From contig ML664163.1 of NCBI GenBank assembly GCA_007570785.1, positions 336,225 through 400,224 on the forward strand: DNA of 64,000 nt, given 5' to 3'. The translations under genes and the position numbers were made by a program. This DNA comes from Antilocapra americana (taxonomy: Eukaryota; Chordata; Mammalia; Artiodactyla; Antilocapridae). Positions 34,829 through 46,635 of the stretch are shown here, one piece after another. Within the stretch, counting starts at the first letter, position 1, and each line of letters opens with the position of its first letter. The notes under the pieces were generated by a model that made no database searches, was not told the DNA's origin, and worked only from the letters and a program-made list of their open reading frames with translations.

Positions 34829-36224
34829 ATTTACATATTTTAATATTGTGTTCATTAAGAAATTATTGTAGCTATGGTTGTTTTTTAAACTTGTCTTTTA
34901 ACCTTCATATTAATACTAGAATTAAGTGACTTACATACAATCATTACAGAATTAGAATATTATGAATTTGACTATACTTACCCTTACCAGTGAGTTTTGT
35001 ATTTTCACATTTTTAAGTTACTAGTTTCCTTTCATTTCAGCTTGAAGAATTTCCTGTAGCATTTCTTGTAAGGCAGATCTACTAATGAAGTCCCTCAATT
35101 TTGTTTGTTTTGGATATTCTTTATCTCTACCTCATTTCTGAAGGACAGCTTCAATATTGGTAATATATTCTTGGTTGGCAGGTTTTTGTTTCTCCTTTTG
35201 GCGCTTTGACTATATCATACCACTCTCTCCTCATCTATAAGGTTTCTGCTGAAAATCCACTGACATTCTTTTGGGGTTATTTTTTGTATGGGAGAAAACT
35301 TTTCCCCCTCAGGATAGTTGTATAAATCTCTGTAGACTGAGTAACACATGAAAAGAAAAATTTGTGATGTTTCCTCCCATGGCCATTTCTTAGCCACCTT
35401 ACCCACTTGCTGAAGCATCTGCATAGTCTTCAGGGTTCATTCAATGGAAATTTGTTTTATTAACACATTAGACATTGTGCATATTGGCATAGCTTCTGTC
35501 TGATGGCAAAAAGTCACAATTGCATTGGCACTTAGGGAAAACTATTTCTGATTCCCAGATTTCATATAGCTGGTTGTTTCTTCTGTCCTAATACTGGCTT
35601 CAAATGGCATATCTTCTGTCAGTCCTGGTCATTAAATGTTGGGATACTGAGTGTTCTCATGCCTTTGATAGCCAGTAATTCTTTAGAATTATTCACTGTT
35701 ATAAGTAAACATGAAGCTCTGAGTGTCAGCTAGTGAAAACAAGATCCTAAACACAGTCATTATCTTTAAGAATTTCACTTTTTAGAGGGAAAATAGGCAT
35801 AAAGTGAGCTGAAATATAATGTGTAAGTGTTGTAAGAGTGATATGATCACCGAGCAGGGATCAGCCACTCTTGAGAGGCATGTGCTTGTGTTTTTAACAT
35901 CCTAGTAGTTTTCCTGCTTTTCAGATGTTTATATTGGGCTTCACAGTTGATACTTGTTTTATAAGTTTTCTGGGTTGTGTTAGTTGTGATTAGTTAATAT
36001 TTTCAGGGAGAGACATTGTTTCACTTTGATTTTATCCCGAAGAACACATTAAGGAGCTATTTTGTTAAGTATGGCAGCAAAACTTTTTGTGGATTTTTTA
36101 GGTACAGGGTGCAGTACCTAATAAACACAGATCCTTTTTTGAGAAGGTGAGGTGTTCTTGGGGAAGTAACATTTAAAGAGAGAACAAGTATGAGACAGCA
36201 GCAACTTAAGTTTCTGCACAGCAC

Positions 36225-36400
36225 TATAATTTTTAATGCACCTTCATATTTATTCCTAGTGACAACCATGTAAGGCAAGGTAAAGTAGACACTCGTTTTA
36301 TGGGTAAGAAACTTTACTGGCTTCCCACAATTATACAATAAGTGGGTAGAGACAGCACTCAAGGCCAGCTGACTTTACAGCTCTTTCTACCTTAACATAG
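36225..36400 (+). mobile_element. MIR-like SINE remnant
   Basis: 'ttcatatttattcctagtga', 'acaaccatgtaaggcaaggt', 'gttttatgggtaagaaactt' and 'cagctgactttacagctctt' follow the MIR order. Diverged. Confidence 0.5.
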
Positions 36401-37189
36401 CAAGAATTGAGGAGTTCTTGTGGAGATCAGAGAACAAGATCTCAAGAGTCCTGTGCGGACACCAAAGAGTCTGTCAGGTTCTGGTGTACGTGAAAGAGTA
36501 AAGTCTAGGCTGGGCCAAAACCACATGCTGAGCAAAAAGCAGAAAACTAAACGTCTGAGCTGAGAAAAGCCAAGGAAGCAGAATACAAAGGGAAATTTAG
36601 GCAGGAACTAGTAGAGTTCTTGCAAAGCATCTTTTCTTAAAGGCATATAACATTCTGAACCTAAATTTTAACAGGTATAAGAAAGTGTAAAGGTGTTTGT
36701 TGGTGTTTTGCTTGGATTACTTGGTCATATATTAAGGTTGATATAAGGCTGGCCCTATTTTATATATTTTATTTCCAAGGTATATATTTTAGAACCTTAT
36801 GTTTTGAACCCTGTACTTTGATGAAATATTCTGTGTCTTCCACATTTCAAGTGCTCAGTAGCTACATGTGGCCAGTTGATTACCATATTGGACAGATGTT
36901 AAATTTGGATTCTTTTTCATAAAAGTATTTTTAAAGTAATAAATGCACATGTAAAAATACTCAAGTGTTCAGAAAGTAAAAAGTGAACATTAAAAGTACC
37001 TTTCCCTGCCTTCCTCTCTATCTCTGTCCTTTTTCCAGTGGTATCCACTATTAAAACTTTCTTTTGTATCCTTTTAGGAAAAGAAAAGCATGGCTATCAG
37101 TATTTTATATGTATACTCTTTTTTTTACATTACAAAAGTTGATTATACTAGATTTGCTGTTTTACATCTTTTAAAAAATTACCATTAAA

Positions 37190-37319
37190 CTTAATAATAA
37201 TTAAATTTTAGTTAATTTAATAATTAAATTAATTAAAATTTAATAAATTTTAAAATTAATTTAATAACAATTAAATTTTAATTAATTTAATAATAATTAA
37301 ATTTTAATTATTATTAAAC
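37190..37319. repeat. AT-only tandem stretch
   Basis: About 130 bases of almost pure A/T built from repeated aattaaattttaattaattt-like units in direct and inverted arrangement. Probably an expanded low-complexity or minisatellite tract; it could form hairpins. Confidence 0.8.
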
Positions 37320-37412
37320 CTCTGTGTTGGAGGTCTTGACACAATAATATACTTAGCTCTAACTTTGTATTTTAAAGGTTGCCTAGTGTCCCCTTGTTTT
37401 AAAATGGGATTT

Positions 37413-37590
37413 ATCAGTTCCCTGAGAATCCACCTGCCAATGCAGGAGCCATGAGTTTGATCCCTGGTCAAAAAGGTCCCCTGGAGAAGGAAATGGCAAC
37501 CCACTCCAGTATTCTTGCCTGGGAAGTCCCATGGACAGAGAAGCGTGGCAGGCTACATAAAAGAGTCGGGTACAACTTAGTGACTTAACA
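37413..37590 (+). mobile_element. Bov-tA SINE, sense, with small internal deletions
   Basis: 'gagaatccacctgccaatgc', 'ggagaaggaaatggcaaccc' and 'agagtcgggtacaacttagt' identify it. The left end lacks the 'ggtggctcag' block, and a further block is lost before 'aaaagagtcgg'. Confidence 0.85.
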
Positions 37591-38295
37591 ATTCTAGGCT
37601 TTTATTTTGTTTCCAGGGGTTTTTCATTTTGTTTTCCTATTCAGACAGCACTCATATATATGGCCATTGTGCTGTATGTTTTGTAGGGAAGATTCCTAAC
37701 AGTTCTATTGCTGGATCACTGGATAAGAATACAGCCTCTTAAGGAGGATGCCTGAAAGACCTCCATGACAAGTGCTGTTTGTAAACAAGGAAGCAGTTTG
37801 GAATCTGGGGCAAGGGTAGGGCATAAACAATCGAGCCTGAAAGAAAAGGGAGCCAGAGATAAAATAGAAACTGGCTGTGAAACAAGATGATAAATATTTG
37901 TACCACTAGTCTTAAGAGTGGCTTTTTAATCAGTACAGTGTGTCCTAGGAGTATCTAAGAAAAAAGTTTTAAATGTCAGTGTATTTTATTATAACAATAA
38001 AAGTATAGATATGTTTTTATGAGTATAACTGTGGTTAGTTTTATTATAAATATAATGCATATCTATTGTATATAGTTTTGAAAAATGCAAGAAAAGGTAA
38101 AGTGGAAAGCCAATTTTATCAACACTCAAAGAAAACTAGTGTAAAACATCTTAATCACTTGTTTCTGTATGTTATTAGTTTTTACATATTTGAAATTATA
38201 TGTACATATGTTTATATCCAAATTTCCCTTTATTTGTCATCTTGATCTTATTGGCTTTATTTTCTTTCTGCTTTTTTTTCTTTCTTTTTTTCTAG

Positions 38296-38424
38296 GTAAC
38301 AGAAATCTAACAGTATTTTGGAATCAATTTGGATACCCAGATAATAAGGACATGGAAAAATCTTCAGATTCTATTCAGTATCTAAGAAGACAAGCCATGG
38401 ACATCCCATGCATGATTCAGTGTG
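38296..38424 (+). CDS. MORC1: MORC1 coding exon (lead into the CW zinc finger)
   Basis: A 129-bp exon after a long pyrimidine tract ending 'tttttttctag', with a gtaagt donor. It encodes SNRNLTVFWNQFGYPDNK, then DMEKSSDSIQYLRRQAMDIP and CMIQC, with one base left over. The last cysteine, at 38421-38423, is the first zinc ligand of the CW domain. The preceding YLRRQAMDIP is the usual MORC lead-in (MORC2 has an equivalent RRRAMEIP). Clear MORC1 assignment. Confidence 0.95.
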
Positions 38425-39145
38425 GTAAGTGTTAAATTCCATTCAAGTTAGCAAACTTTTAGTAAGAGCCTAATATTGCAAGTCACTGTGTTTAAAAAAA
38501 AAAAAATAGGGAAGACAAAGATGAAGTAAGACAGGGTTCTTGCTTTCCAAGAGATTAGGGTCTAGGAGAAAAGTTAAGATGAGCATGAAAATAATTGTAA
38601 TAGAGGTAAAAATAGTATAAATGATGTCAGAGAGACCCACAATTCTTTGAGGTTTCAAAGAAAGGGAAGAGAGAAAATTGAAGCAAGCCTTCATGACATG
38701 GTCTTTAAAGTCAGTTTTTGAAAGCAGAGGTATAGTTGGAAATATGTGTTAATATATAGTGTGCCCTTCAGCTAATATTATTGTGGTGAATAATAGAAAC
38801 AGTCATTTTCCTATTTTTAATACTTAACACTGTGTTAAATAATAGTAGATACTTAGCAATTGACTACTGAGTGAATCAATAATGAGTAAATAATAAAAGA
38901 TAAAAATTATTAGATTGGGTAAACATGTTCAATGGCCTTGAATGCCAGGATAAGGAGTTTTAATTTTAATAAGCAATGGAGAGGCATTGGAAGTTTTTCA
39001 GAAGGAGAGAAATATCACTGAAGCATTGAATGCTTATTATGGGTCTCCACTGTCTGCAGGGAATCTGCCATCCATTGGGGGAAGTAGTCAAGCAAACAAA
39101 AAAAAAATCACAGGGTAGCTTCTTACACAGGGCCAAGGGACCCCC

Positions 39146-39256
39146 TTGGACATGAATTTGAGTAAGCTTTGGGAAATAGTGAGGGACAAGGGAGCCTGGC
39201 ATGCTGCAATTCATGGGGTTGCAAAGAGTCAGACATGAGTTAGAGACTGAACAACA
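39146..39256 (+). mobile_element. BovB 3'-end fragment, sense
   Basis: 'gacatgaatttgagtaagct', 'gcatgctgcaattcatgggg' and 'aaagagtcagacatga' are the last 110 bases or so of BovB. Confidence 0.8.
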
Positions 39257-39609
39257 ATGGAGTACCTCCCCAACCTTGAGCCTGGAGTGGTCCAAAGGGT
39301 ACTGACTGGTTAGATGTGACTTGTGGTAAGGTTGCTCTGGCAGCTCAGTGCAAGATGATTTGGAGAAGGCCTATAGCAAAGGTTAGGGTCAGACCTCTGT
39401 GGACAAGACTTCTGGTATAATCAAGGATCCAGGTGAGGAATTACACAGGTCTGAATAAAAGTATGGCAGTGAGATTTAAGAGGAGCACACATGACTGGCA
39501 CTTAGAAGGTATAATTGAGAAAACTGATGACTATATGCAACAGCCTATTGGATGATAACATTACTGGTTAATAATGGCTGTGTGTATTTGATATGTGTAA
39601 CTTATTGCC

Positions 39610-39730
39610 AGAATCCAATCTCTAGTACCTGAAAGCTGTGTGAAATTGGGCAAATTTCTTAACTTTTCTAAGCTTCAATTTTCTTTTTTATAAAATGAAG
39701 TTACTATTTGTAGTTACATTATGCAGTTTT
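39610..39730 (+). mobile_element. MIR-like SINE remnant
   Basis: 'aaagctgtgtgaaattgggc', 'aaatttcttaacttttctaa' and 'tttttataaaatgaagttac' are typical of the MIR core. Diverged. Confidence 0.6.
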
Positions 39731-39789
39731 GTGAAAATACAATTAATTAACACATGTAGATTTTATTCATTGCTTAAGATAGTATATTA

Positions 39790-40312
39790 TGGTTCTCCAG
39801 AGGAAGAGAACCAATAGGATAGATAGATTTACGGATAGATGGATGGATAGATAGATATTAATCATAGGGAATTGGCTCAGATGATTGAGGAGGCTGAAAA
39901 GTCCCAAGATCTTAGTCAGCAAGCTAAAGACCTGGAAGAGCCATTGGTTTAATTCCAGTTTGAGCTTTAAGGCCTGAGAACCAGGAGGCCTGATAATATA
40001 GCTCCAATCTAAATATTGACAGATTTGATACCCAAGAAGAGCTGATGTTTAGTTCTAATTTGGAGATAGGAAAAACTGATGTCTCAGTTCAAGACAGAAA
40101 GAACTGTCTCTTATTTGCAAGAGGATCAACTTTTCTCCCCCGCTATTCAGGCCTTCAGCTGATTTGTTGAGGCCCACCATATTAGGAAAGATAATCTGCT
40201 TTATTCATTCTACCAACTCAAATGTTAATCTAATCCAAAGCACAGACACAGTCAGAATAATGTTTGACCAAATATCCAGGTACCCAATGGCCCTGTCAAA
40301 TCAACCATTACA
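39790..40312. repeat. old mammalian dispersed repeat with internal (GATA)n
   Basis: Starts 'ggttctccagaggaagagaa', has a GATA/GATG run at 39817-39856, then 'agggaattggctcagatgat', a body with several 'aagagctgatgttt'-like sub-repeats, and ends 'aatggccctgtcaaatcaac'. This is a recognisable mammalian repeat text, but I cannot name the family with confidence. Confidence 0.55.
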
Positions 40313-41086
40313 AATGGCTACTAATGTTGTCTTTTTAATCATTATTATTATATCTTATAAGCCTCAGGAACCCCTTTTGGTAGGTAGTGAAGCTATTCAT
40401 ATTCTTAACCACTGTGCAAACTGCCTCCATTTTAGAAAAACAGAGAGAAAGAAGTATTTACCCAAGAGCCACTAACAAAGGGTGTGGAGGGGATTCAGGA
40501 TTCAAGTGAGGAGTAGCCTGCAGGGAGTGGAATGCCTGAAAACGAGGAGGGACTGAAAAGGGGAAAGAGACAAAAAAGTCAAAACCTGTAGACTGGAGAG
40601 CAGAATAAGAACTTTAAGAAATGCAGAACAAGGAACTGTGTAAATGGTAGAGTTTGATTTTCCTTCCTACCTTAGTCGTGTGTTGGAGATGGACGGTGGT
40701 GTTGGCAGATAAATAGTGGGTCATAAGAAATGGAAGAGTCAGTCTGGATGCCTTCCTGTGGTTTAAGAAAAGGTGAAGAGGGACTTATTCCTTCATATTA
40801 TTTAGGCTGGAACCGGTAGAAACCAACTGGAAAGAACTTGAGCAATGATGGCAGTAATAATAATAACGGAAGCAACAATAATAATTTATTGATGGTATTC
40901 TAGGTAGCTCAGAATCCTGGACTGTTTGTGCCATCAAATATAATGGTATATGGTCAAGAATTCACTTGTCTTTGGACTGAAAGATAGCTTCATACTTTCT
41001 GTGTATGCAGCCTGACATCTTACTATGGTAGATTCTCTTCTGATTGTGGTCTTTCTTGTATGTGGTTTTTGTTTTGATGATTTTAG

Positions 41087-41192
41087 ATCTTTGCCTTAAA
41101 TGGAGAGTCTTGCCTCCTTCTACTAATTATGAGGAAAAAGAATTCTTTGACATCTGGATTTGTGCTAATAACCCTAACCTCTCGGAAAACAG
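41087..41192 (+). CDS. MORC1: MORC1 coding exon (CW zinc finger core)
   Basis: A 106-bp exon after 'gttttgatgattttag', with a gtagtt donor. Its first two bases complete the Asp of C-D-L-C. It encodes LCLKWRVLPPSTNYEEKEFF and DIWICANNPNLSEN, plus two bases of Ser. The cysteines at 41092-41094 and 41161-41163 are the second and third zinc ligands; the Trp residues of KWR and DIW are the defining tryptophans of the CW fold, which in other proteins reads methylated histone H3K4. Whether MORC1 binds H3K4me cannot be told from this sequence. Confidence 0.96.
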
Positions 41193-42599
41193 GTAGTTTT
41201 TGATAGTTTTCTAAAATTCTTTATCCATTTTTAATTCCTATAATTTATATGTATGAAGCTGAAAAGTGTCAGCCATAGATAAATTTTAGCTTAGCAGCTA
41301 TCATCCCTTCTAACTCTTTCTAGCCTATTGCCACCTCTGGAAGGATATTTCATTAGTGCTCTTTTCCATCAAGTTAAAAGACACTTGGGTGTAAGTCTTT
41401 GTTAATGTTGGATGTGCAGCTCTGCAATTCCACAGGTGCAAGACCTTACCTCAGTGTTTAAGAGTTCTGCCTTCAGTTCATTTTCACACAGTGTACAATC
41501 TTACAGTGTAGGAGTCTTATCTAGCTCATGTGCTTTTTCTGTTTAAGTCATATATTGATTTCATTGCTTTGTGCTTTTGGAGGAAGAACTTCAGACTAAA
41601 ACAGGATAAAGGTCAATTAAATATTGACGGATGTCAACGTTATTGCACACCCTTTTTGACTTACTTCTTTTCCTTATGGGCTGAAGAGTTAATACACCCC
41701 TTTAACAGAGGCACCCTTAAGTGAAGCATCACTTTTCCATGGAGTTTATTCTAAGTTCTTTGACCTGGATGAGTGGATCAATATTGCTAATACAGACATT
41801 AGGGTAATAATTCTTGTTTATTTTTATCCAGCCCTGAAAAAAAAAAATAAGGAAGAAAACATTTAGAAACTGCTACTAAAACCTCTTCAACCTGGAGTCT
41901 TCAAGTTAACCATATTTAGAGATTAATGAAAAATGTCATAGGTGACAGGACTCTTAGATTTCACATGGCCCAAGGGTTTTTTCAGTCTCCATTTCTTGGT
42001 TTGCAGCAGAACCTTTTTTTTTAATCCCCAAATAAAATTTGTCTCTGACCTCAGGTATATAAAACAGATCAAAACAGAACTGTCCTGATTGAATTGGAGG
42101 CTGAGAATCTTGGGGCCAGAGGTATCTACTTCTCATTTCTGTCTCCTGCTCTCTGTAAAAAGCCTAGAGCTCCAGGTAGCATGATTATAAAACACTGATC
42201 TATACTCACTTCTTCATTTATTAGAAGTGGAAATTGAAGCCCAAACAGGGTTTGAGAAGACTGTTTATGAAGCTGCTGGCCTTGATCTTCTGATTGCCAA
42301 CCTGATTCTAGTCCTAACCTGTAACTTGACTATCTCCCAAATAGGAACACGGTAGTGGCTCAGTTTCAATATTAAGAAAAGTCTGATGGACAGTGTTTTC
42401 ATTGTTACTGTCATTATTTTCACCCATGTGTTGTCTAAAAGAAGTTTTTCGTTGTTTTGGTTTTGTTTTTTAAATTTCTCTGTGGAAAGACTTGTGCTTG
42501 GAAATGTAAATAAAATTGCCACCACCCCCCCCCCAAACTGTCCAAAAAAAGAAGGTGATAATATTGATCACTTTCTGTGAGCTCAAAACTTTCATGCAG

Positions 42600-42765
42600 T
42601 GTAGGATAGTGCTTAAAGTTCAGACTCAGGCCAGACTGTCTAGGATTGACTCCTGGCTCCTTTAGCCTGTGAAGCCTTGGACAAATGATAAAACCTCTCT
42701 TTAACTCATCTTCCCATCACCTAGAATAGAGTGCAATAATAGTACCCTCTGCATCTTTTCTAGGT
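42600..42765 (+). mobile_element. MIR-like SINE remnant
   Basis: 'gttcagactcaggccagact', 'gtctaggattgactcctggc' and 'tggacaaatgataaaacctc' follow the MIR order. Confidence 0.65.
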
Positions 42766-42844
42766 CCAGCCGAACCCCTCGTTAAGGACAGTCTTAAGTC
42801 CCTGGTCACGGGAGGTCCCTTAGTAATAAGCCATGAGAATTTAG

Positions 42845-43040
42845 ATTCCTCTGGTGGCTCAGATGGTCAAGAATCTGCCTGCAATGCAAGAGACCTGGGT
42901 TGGAAAGATACCCTGGAGAAGGGAATGGCGACCCACTCCAGTATTCTTGCCTGGAGGATTCCATGGAAAGAGGAGCCTGGCGGGCTACAGTCCATGGGCT
43001 CGCAAAGAGTCAGACACAATTGAGCAACTAACACTTTCAC
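42845..43040 (+). mobile_element. Bov-tA SINE, sense
   Basis: 'ctctggtggctcagatggtc' to 'gagcaactaacactttcact'. Followed by a T run. Confidence 0.9.
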
Positions 43041-43959
43041 TTTTTTTTTTCTGTTATATTTTAGCCATATGTCTATGACTTCTCACTCCAGCCTTAGGCC
43101 ATCTCAGATCCACAGAACTGGGGATCTGACCTCTATAGATTCCCTTTTCTCCAGCTAACCATTATCCTTGAATTGACATGCTTGTCCCTTCTCCTTGAAA
43201 CGTGGTGATGCCATCACTGAGTGTTATAAAATTAGTTTCAAAGCCATACTAATTCTGTCTCTTTTATACATCAAAACACTGCCATTTCTGATGACAGGCA
43301 AGATAAATTTGCCATGTTCACAGAAAACGGATGGCCCTTAAAAGCCTGAAATGCAAAAAGTCTTATATTTATAATTTGTTATGTCCTTGATTCTTTAAAT
43401 ATACTGACATAATTCTGACCATCTGCATTTCATTTCCACTGAAAAGATGAGGACAAAAACAATGCTTAAAGTGATAGCAAGAGATTTAGAAATGAGAGCT
43501 ATGGAGAAAAACTCTTGATTATAAGGGGAGTTACTTGAAAGTTGATATTTCCTTTAAGGGAGATTATCAACAGCAATGCAGATGAAGATTCCCATGGGAA
43601 GAGAAGTTGATCTGATGATCTCATTCAGTCCTCTGATTCATACTTTGAGACTATGGACCATGCATACTTTGAGACTATGCTGTGAAATAGCGAAACCTTG
43701 ATATATATGCACTGTTGGACTTGGATAAAATGTGTGTTAAAGTGATGAGAAAGGAAGTAAAGTTATTTATTAGCTAATACTGTATGAGTGAAAGGACAGC
43801 AATACGGGGTGAAAAGTGGCATCATCTGTATTTACAGAAAATGCAGTTTATTGTTAGCAGTTAATTGCCAATTGTCAGCAGGGTTAAAGCCAATGAACAG
43901 TATTTGAATGAACAACGTCTGTGTAACCAGACCTGGGACAGGAAACGTAATAATAGCTC

Positions 43960-44140
43960 ACTCTTACACTGCAGTTACGTGTTATATTATTTCATTACAA
44001 TAACCGCATGAGCTTTCTCCATTTCTCAGAGGAGAAAACGGTGAAGCTAAGGGAGGTTTGGTGACCTGTCCACGATTCCTCCCTAACTCTGAAACTTGAA
44101 TCCAAGCACTTTGATTCAAAACCTGTGCTCTTTCTGCCTT
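43960..44140 (+). mobile_element. MIR-like SINE remnant
   Basis: 'tttcattacaataaccgcat', 'tctccatttctcagaggaga' and 'aggtttggtgacctgtccac' follow the MIR order, with a plausible tail to 44140. Confidence 0.6.
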
Positions 44141-45701
44141 CCTGCTACTCCCCTAACTCTGTAGGGATCTTTAGCTCAGGAAGCCTAATTTCAGACAAAT
44201 ATTTTATGGTTGTAAAACATACCATTTTAAAAATGACAGTGTTCTGAGTTGGTGACTCAGGCAGCTTAAAATGGAGTCATTCTTTCCCAAGTCACCTTTT
44301 TTATTTTTTTCCACCTTAAGCACAGAGGGAAGCTACACATTTTGGTCACAGTACCCAAGAAATAAATATCAGTGTGCTTCCATTACATTCTTTCTATGTA
44401 TTTGTATATATTAGAACAGGGATCACCAGCAGGGTAAAAATGATAACCTATCATTTGACTAGACCCAAAAGTCTGAGTTTTGGAAAGGATATTTAAAAAT
44501 ATTTGAAATATGGCTTATATTGCATATTAAGATTTAATTTATTTATAAAAATCTTTGAGGACAGACAAACAGATTGCATTTTAATAAATTAATTGAGGTT
44601 TTTCTTTTCTAAATAAAAACTTTATGTTACCACAAGGTTCTTTTCTCAAATGAAATAGAAACCTATGTGGGTACTATCCCACAGATGTCTTCAAATGAAC
44701 ACTGCATGTGGTTTTATATATATATATATACACATAGGTAGGTGTCCCCCTGATTTATCTACCACCTTTCTTTGAAAATAGTAATAAAAACAAATACCAT
44801 ATGTGGGTGGAATTAAGTGTTTTTTCACAGCAGTACTTGAATTTGATTGTAGTCCTCACTCTTTGTTGGTGGGGGCAACAAAAATATATGCTGAACCTTG
44901 GGAAATAGAGAAATGTAGGGGGAGTGAGATGCTTAGCCTTCCCTGCACTGTTTCAGATTGAAGAAGCCCTTCTCTCTATTCTCAACCTCCTCCTCCCTTT
45001 CCTAGCTTAGGACCCGTATATTTTACAACACGCACTTCGCCTCTTTTTGGTACCTACCAGTGGTAGAAAAACTCTTATGTAAGGCTCTAAGAATCAACTT
45101 CAGCATTTTGTACCCCCTTCCCACATTGCATGTCCTCAGCCATGCCCTGGATTGAGGCCATGTCCAATGGGAATGGAATTTCTTGTCCCTGCCAGGCCTC
45201 CATACCAAAGTGAAATAAGATGGTACCTCAATTTTTCAGCTGTTTGGCTAGCTCAGCTCCCCAGAACATAGCCATGAAACCAGAAGTAGGATGGAAAAAA
45301 GGCCTCAAACCTTCCCAAGCATATGTCTCAAAAATCATTAGTATTCCTTGTAACCAAAAAGATAGAAGCCCTCAGGCACAGCCTATTTATTGCAATTTTT
45401 AGACAATTCTGCTTGATGTAATGCATGTATTAACCCACTGGTGACTGTAGACAGCCCATCAGTAAGGCTAGGAAGCTGAGAGTCCAGTAGCAGCTGGGCA
45501 GCTCCAGTAGCAGGGAGTGGAAGATAGGGTGCTGGACTGCTCCATGCGGCTCCATCGTGTGGCTGCATAAGCCCTGAGGTGATCACAGGGTGCTGCCTCC
45601 CATCGTAGTAGGCACTGGTCCTCACAGTGAGTCTCAGTCCTCAAATGAAGCATCCATGTGCTTCCAAAGCAGAATTATTTAGTGTATTTTACAGAGACAT
45701 A

Positions 45702-45820
45702 TTGGAGAAGGAAATGGCAACCCACTCCACTATTCTTGACTGGAGAATTCCATGGACAGAGGAGCCTGGAGGGCTGCAATCCATGGGTTGCAAAGAGTTG
45801 GACACAACTGAGCGATTAAA
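45702..45820 (+). mobile_element. Bov-A SINE fragment, sense
   Basis: Begins 'ttggagaaggaaatggcaac' and ends 'cacaactgagcgattaaacc'; lacks the tRNA-derived half. It lies 120 bp before the dimeric BovA2 copy. Confidence 0.87.
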
Positions 45821-45942
45821 CCACCACCACAGATTTCTATCCCAATTTTTTTTGGAAAAGAATCATGCATGGTAGTAATGAATTAAGCTTCAGTTATCTA
45901 AAAAACATTTTTGCAAAAGTTGTCATTTGGTGATAACTCAGG

Positions 45943-46226
45943 AAATGGGAGAAGGCAGAGGCACCCCACTCCAGTACTCTTGCCTGGAAAATCCCATGGA
46001 AGGAGGAGCCTGGTAGGCTGCAGTCCAGGGGGTCGCTAAGAGTCGGACCACTGAGCGACTTCACTTTCACTTTTCACTTTCATGCACTGGAGAAGGAAAT
46101 GGCAACCTACTCCAGTGTTCTTGCCTGGAGAATCCCAGGGGCGGGGGAGCCTGGTGGACTGCCGTCTATGGGGTCGCACAGAGTCGGACACGACTGAAGC
46201 AACTTAGCAGCAGCAGCAGTAGCAGG
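45943..46226 (+). mobile_element. BovA2 dimeric SINE with (AGC)n tail
   Basis: Two head-to-tail Bov-A monomers. The first spans about 45943-46075 ('caccccactccagtactctt' to 'gagcgacttcactttcactt'). The second starts 'gcactggagaaggaaatggc' at about 46085 and ends 'gacacgactgaagcaactta'. It closes with an AGC triplet run at about 46207-46225. The dimer with AGC tail is the standard BovA2 form. Confidence 0.92.
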
Positions 46227-46496
46227 ATAAATGAAACGTTAGTAAATAATGAATATTCTCCCTTTCTCGTAAATCTGTAGTACCCTCCACGTTTTCCATT
46301 AAGTTCTTTTCCAAGAAAAGTGGAGATTTAATGTATTACCTAAATTCTTAATATAATGCTGTATTTGAGCAATGCTGTATTTGAGTTTTGGGTATAAGCC
46401 AGAGACAATTCCTTGTCGAAGTAAATAATCTTTTGCAGGCAGTAAATAGTTTTGTATTTCTTCCTGATGTTCTCTCTTGTACTTGATTGTGAAAAG

Positions 46497-46635
46497 TTGT
46501 CATCGGACAGAACATCTACCTTCCATACCTCTGGGCACTACGAGCAAAGTATCACAATCAAAAAATGAGAAAGACAAGCAGCTTCGAGAGTCAGTCCAGA
46601 GGTATCAAAATCGACTGGTAGAACTGCCTCAACAG
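46497..46635 (+). CDS. MORC1: MORC1 coding exon (end of CW finger and linker)
   Basis: A 139-bp exon with a gtgagc donor. The acceptor 'acttgattgtgaaaag' is poor in pyrimidines near the AG but keeps phase. It completes Ser and encodes CHRTEHLPSIPLGTTSKVSQ, then SKNEKDKQLRESVQRYQNRL and VELPQQ. The cysteine at 46498-46500 is the fourth zinc ligand of the CW domain. The rest is a polar linker with a short basic helix, matching MORC1 (SKNEK-KQLRESV-YQNRL) from memory. It ends at a codon boundary. Confidence 0.95.

Larger units (their letters stand above)
30283..35290 (-). mobile_element. old L1 LINE, antisense, interrupted and internally rearranged
   Basis: 30283-31703 reads as the reverse complement of an L1 3' UTR and ORF2 end ('taatagctacatttttaatt', 'cattcccaccaacagtgtac', 'gatgttgaacaccttttcat'). 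After a SINE at 31704-31829 the L1 resumes with an RT-domain segment (32037-32243 reads, on the - strand, MNRPRVSKDNKSVIKNLPTK then KNPGPDGISGEFY, an L1 RT signature), then a segment that belongs nearer the 3' end (32790-33285), then the endonuclease/5' part (33290-34310). BovB copy 6 lies at 34356-34828, and 34990-35290 again looks like an L1 5' portion. Diverged and dead. Confidence 0.85.
18888..38295 (+). other. MORC1: MORC1 intron (19.4 kb), retroposon-rich
   Basis: The largest intron in the window. Recognised content: antisense BovB ends (19262, 20716), SINEs (19653, 22185, 29648, 29988, 37413), BovB copies (22466, 25477, 27411-28954, 34356), an antisense L1 (30283-35290) with two SINEs inside, an L2-like piece (23740), a MIR-like piece (36225) and an AT-rich tandem stretch (37190). 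Stretches in which I see nothing include 20980-22130, 24000-25470, 26150-27390, 28970-29640, 35300-36200 and 37600-38290. Confidence 0.8.
38425..41086 (+). other. MORC1: MORC1 intron (2.7 kb)
   Basis: Holds possible L2-like pieces (38500-38720, 38930-39030), a short BovB 3' piece (39146-39256), a MIR-like piece (39610-39730) and an unclassified old repeat with a GATA run (39790-40312). Nothing recognised in 40330-41080. Confidence 0.7.
41193..46496 (+). other. MORC1: MORC1 intron (5.3 kb)
   Basis: Contains MIR-like pieces (42600, 43960), Bov-A SINEs (42845, 45702), a dimeric BovA2 (45943-46226) and a (TA)n run near 44718. Nothing recognised in 41200-42590, 43060-43950 or 44150-45690 beyond low complexity. 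Confidence 0.75.

Noticed and set aside
38169..38435. 88-residue open frame containing MORC1 text
   Set aside because: It is the MORC1 exon 38296-38424 read through from upstream intron; only the spliced part is real. The same applies to 59039-59350.
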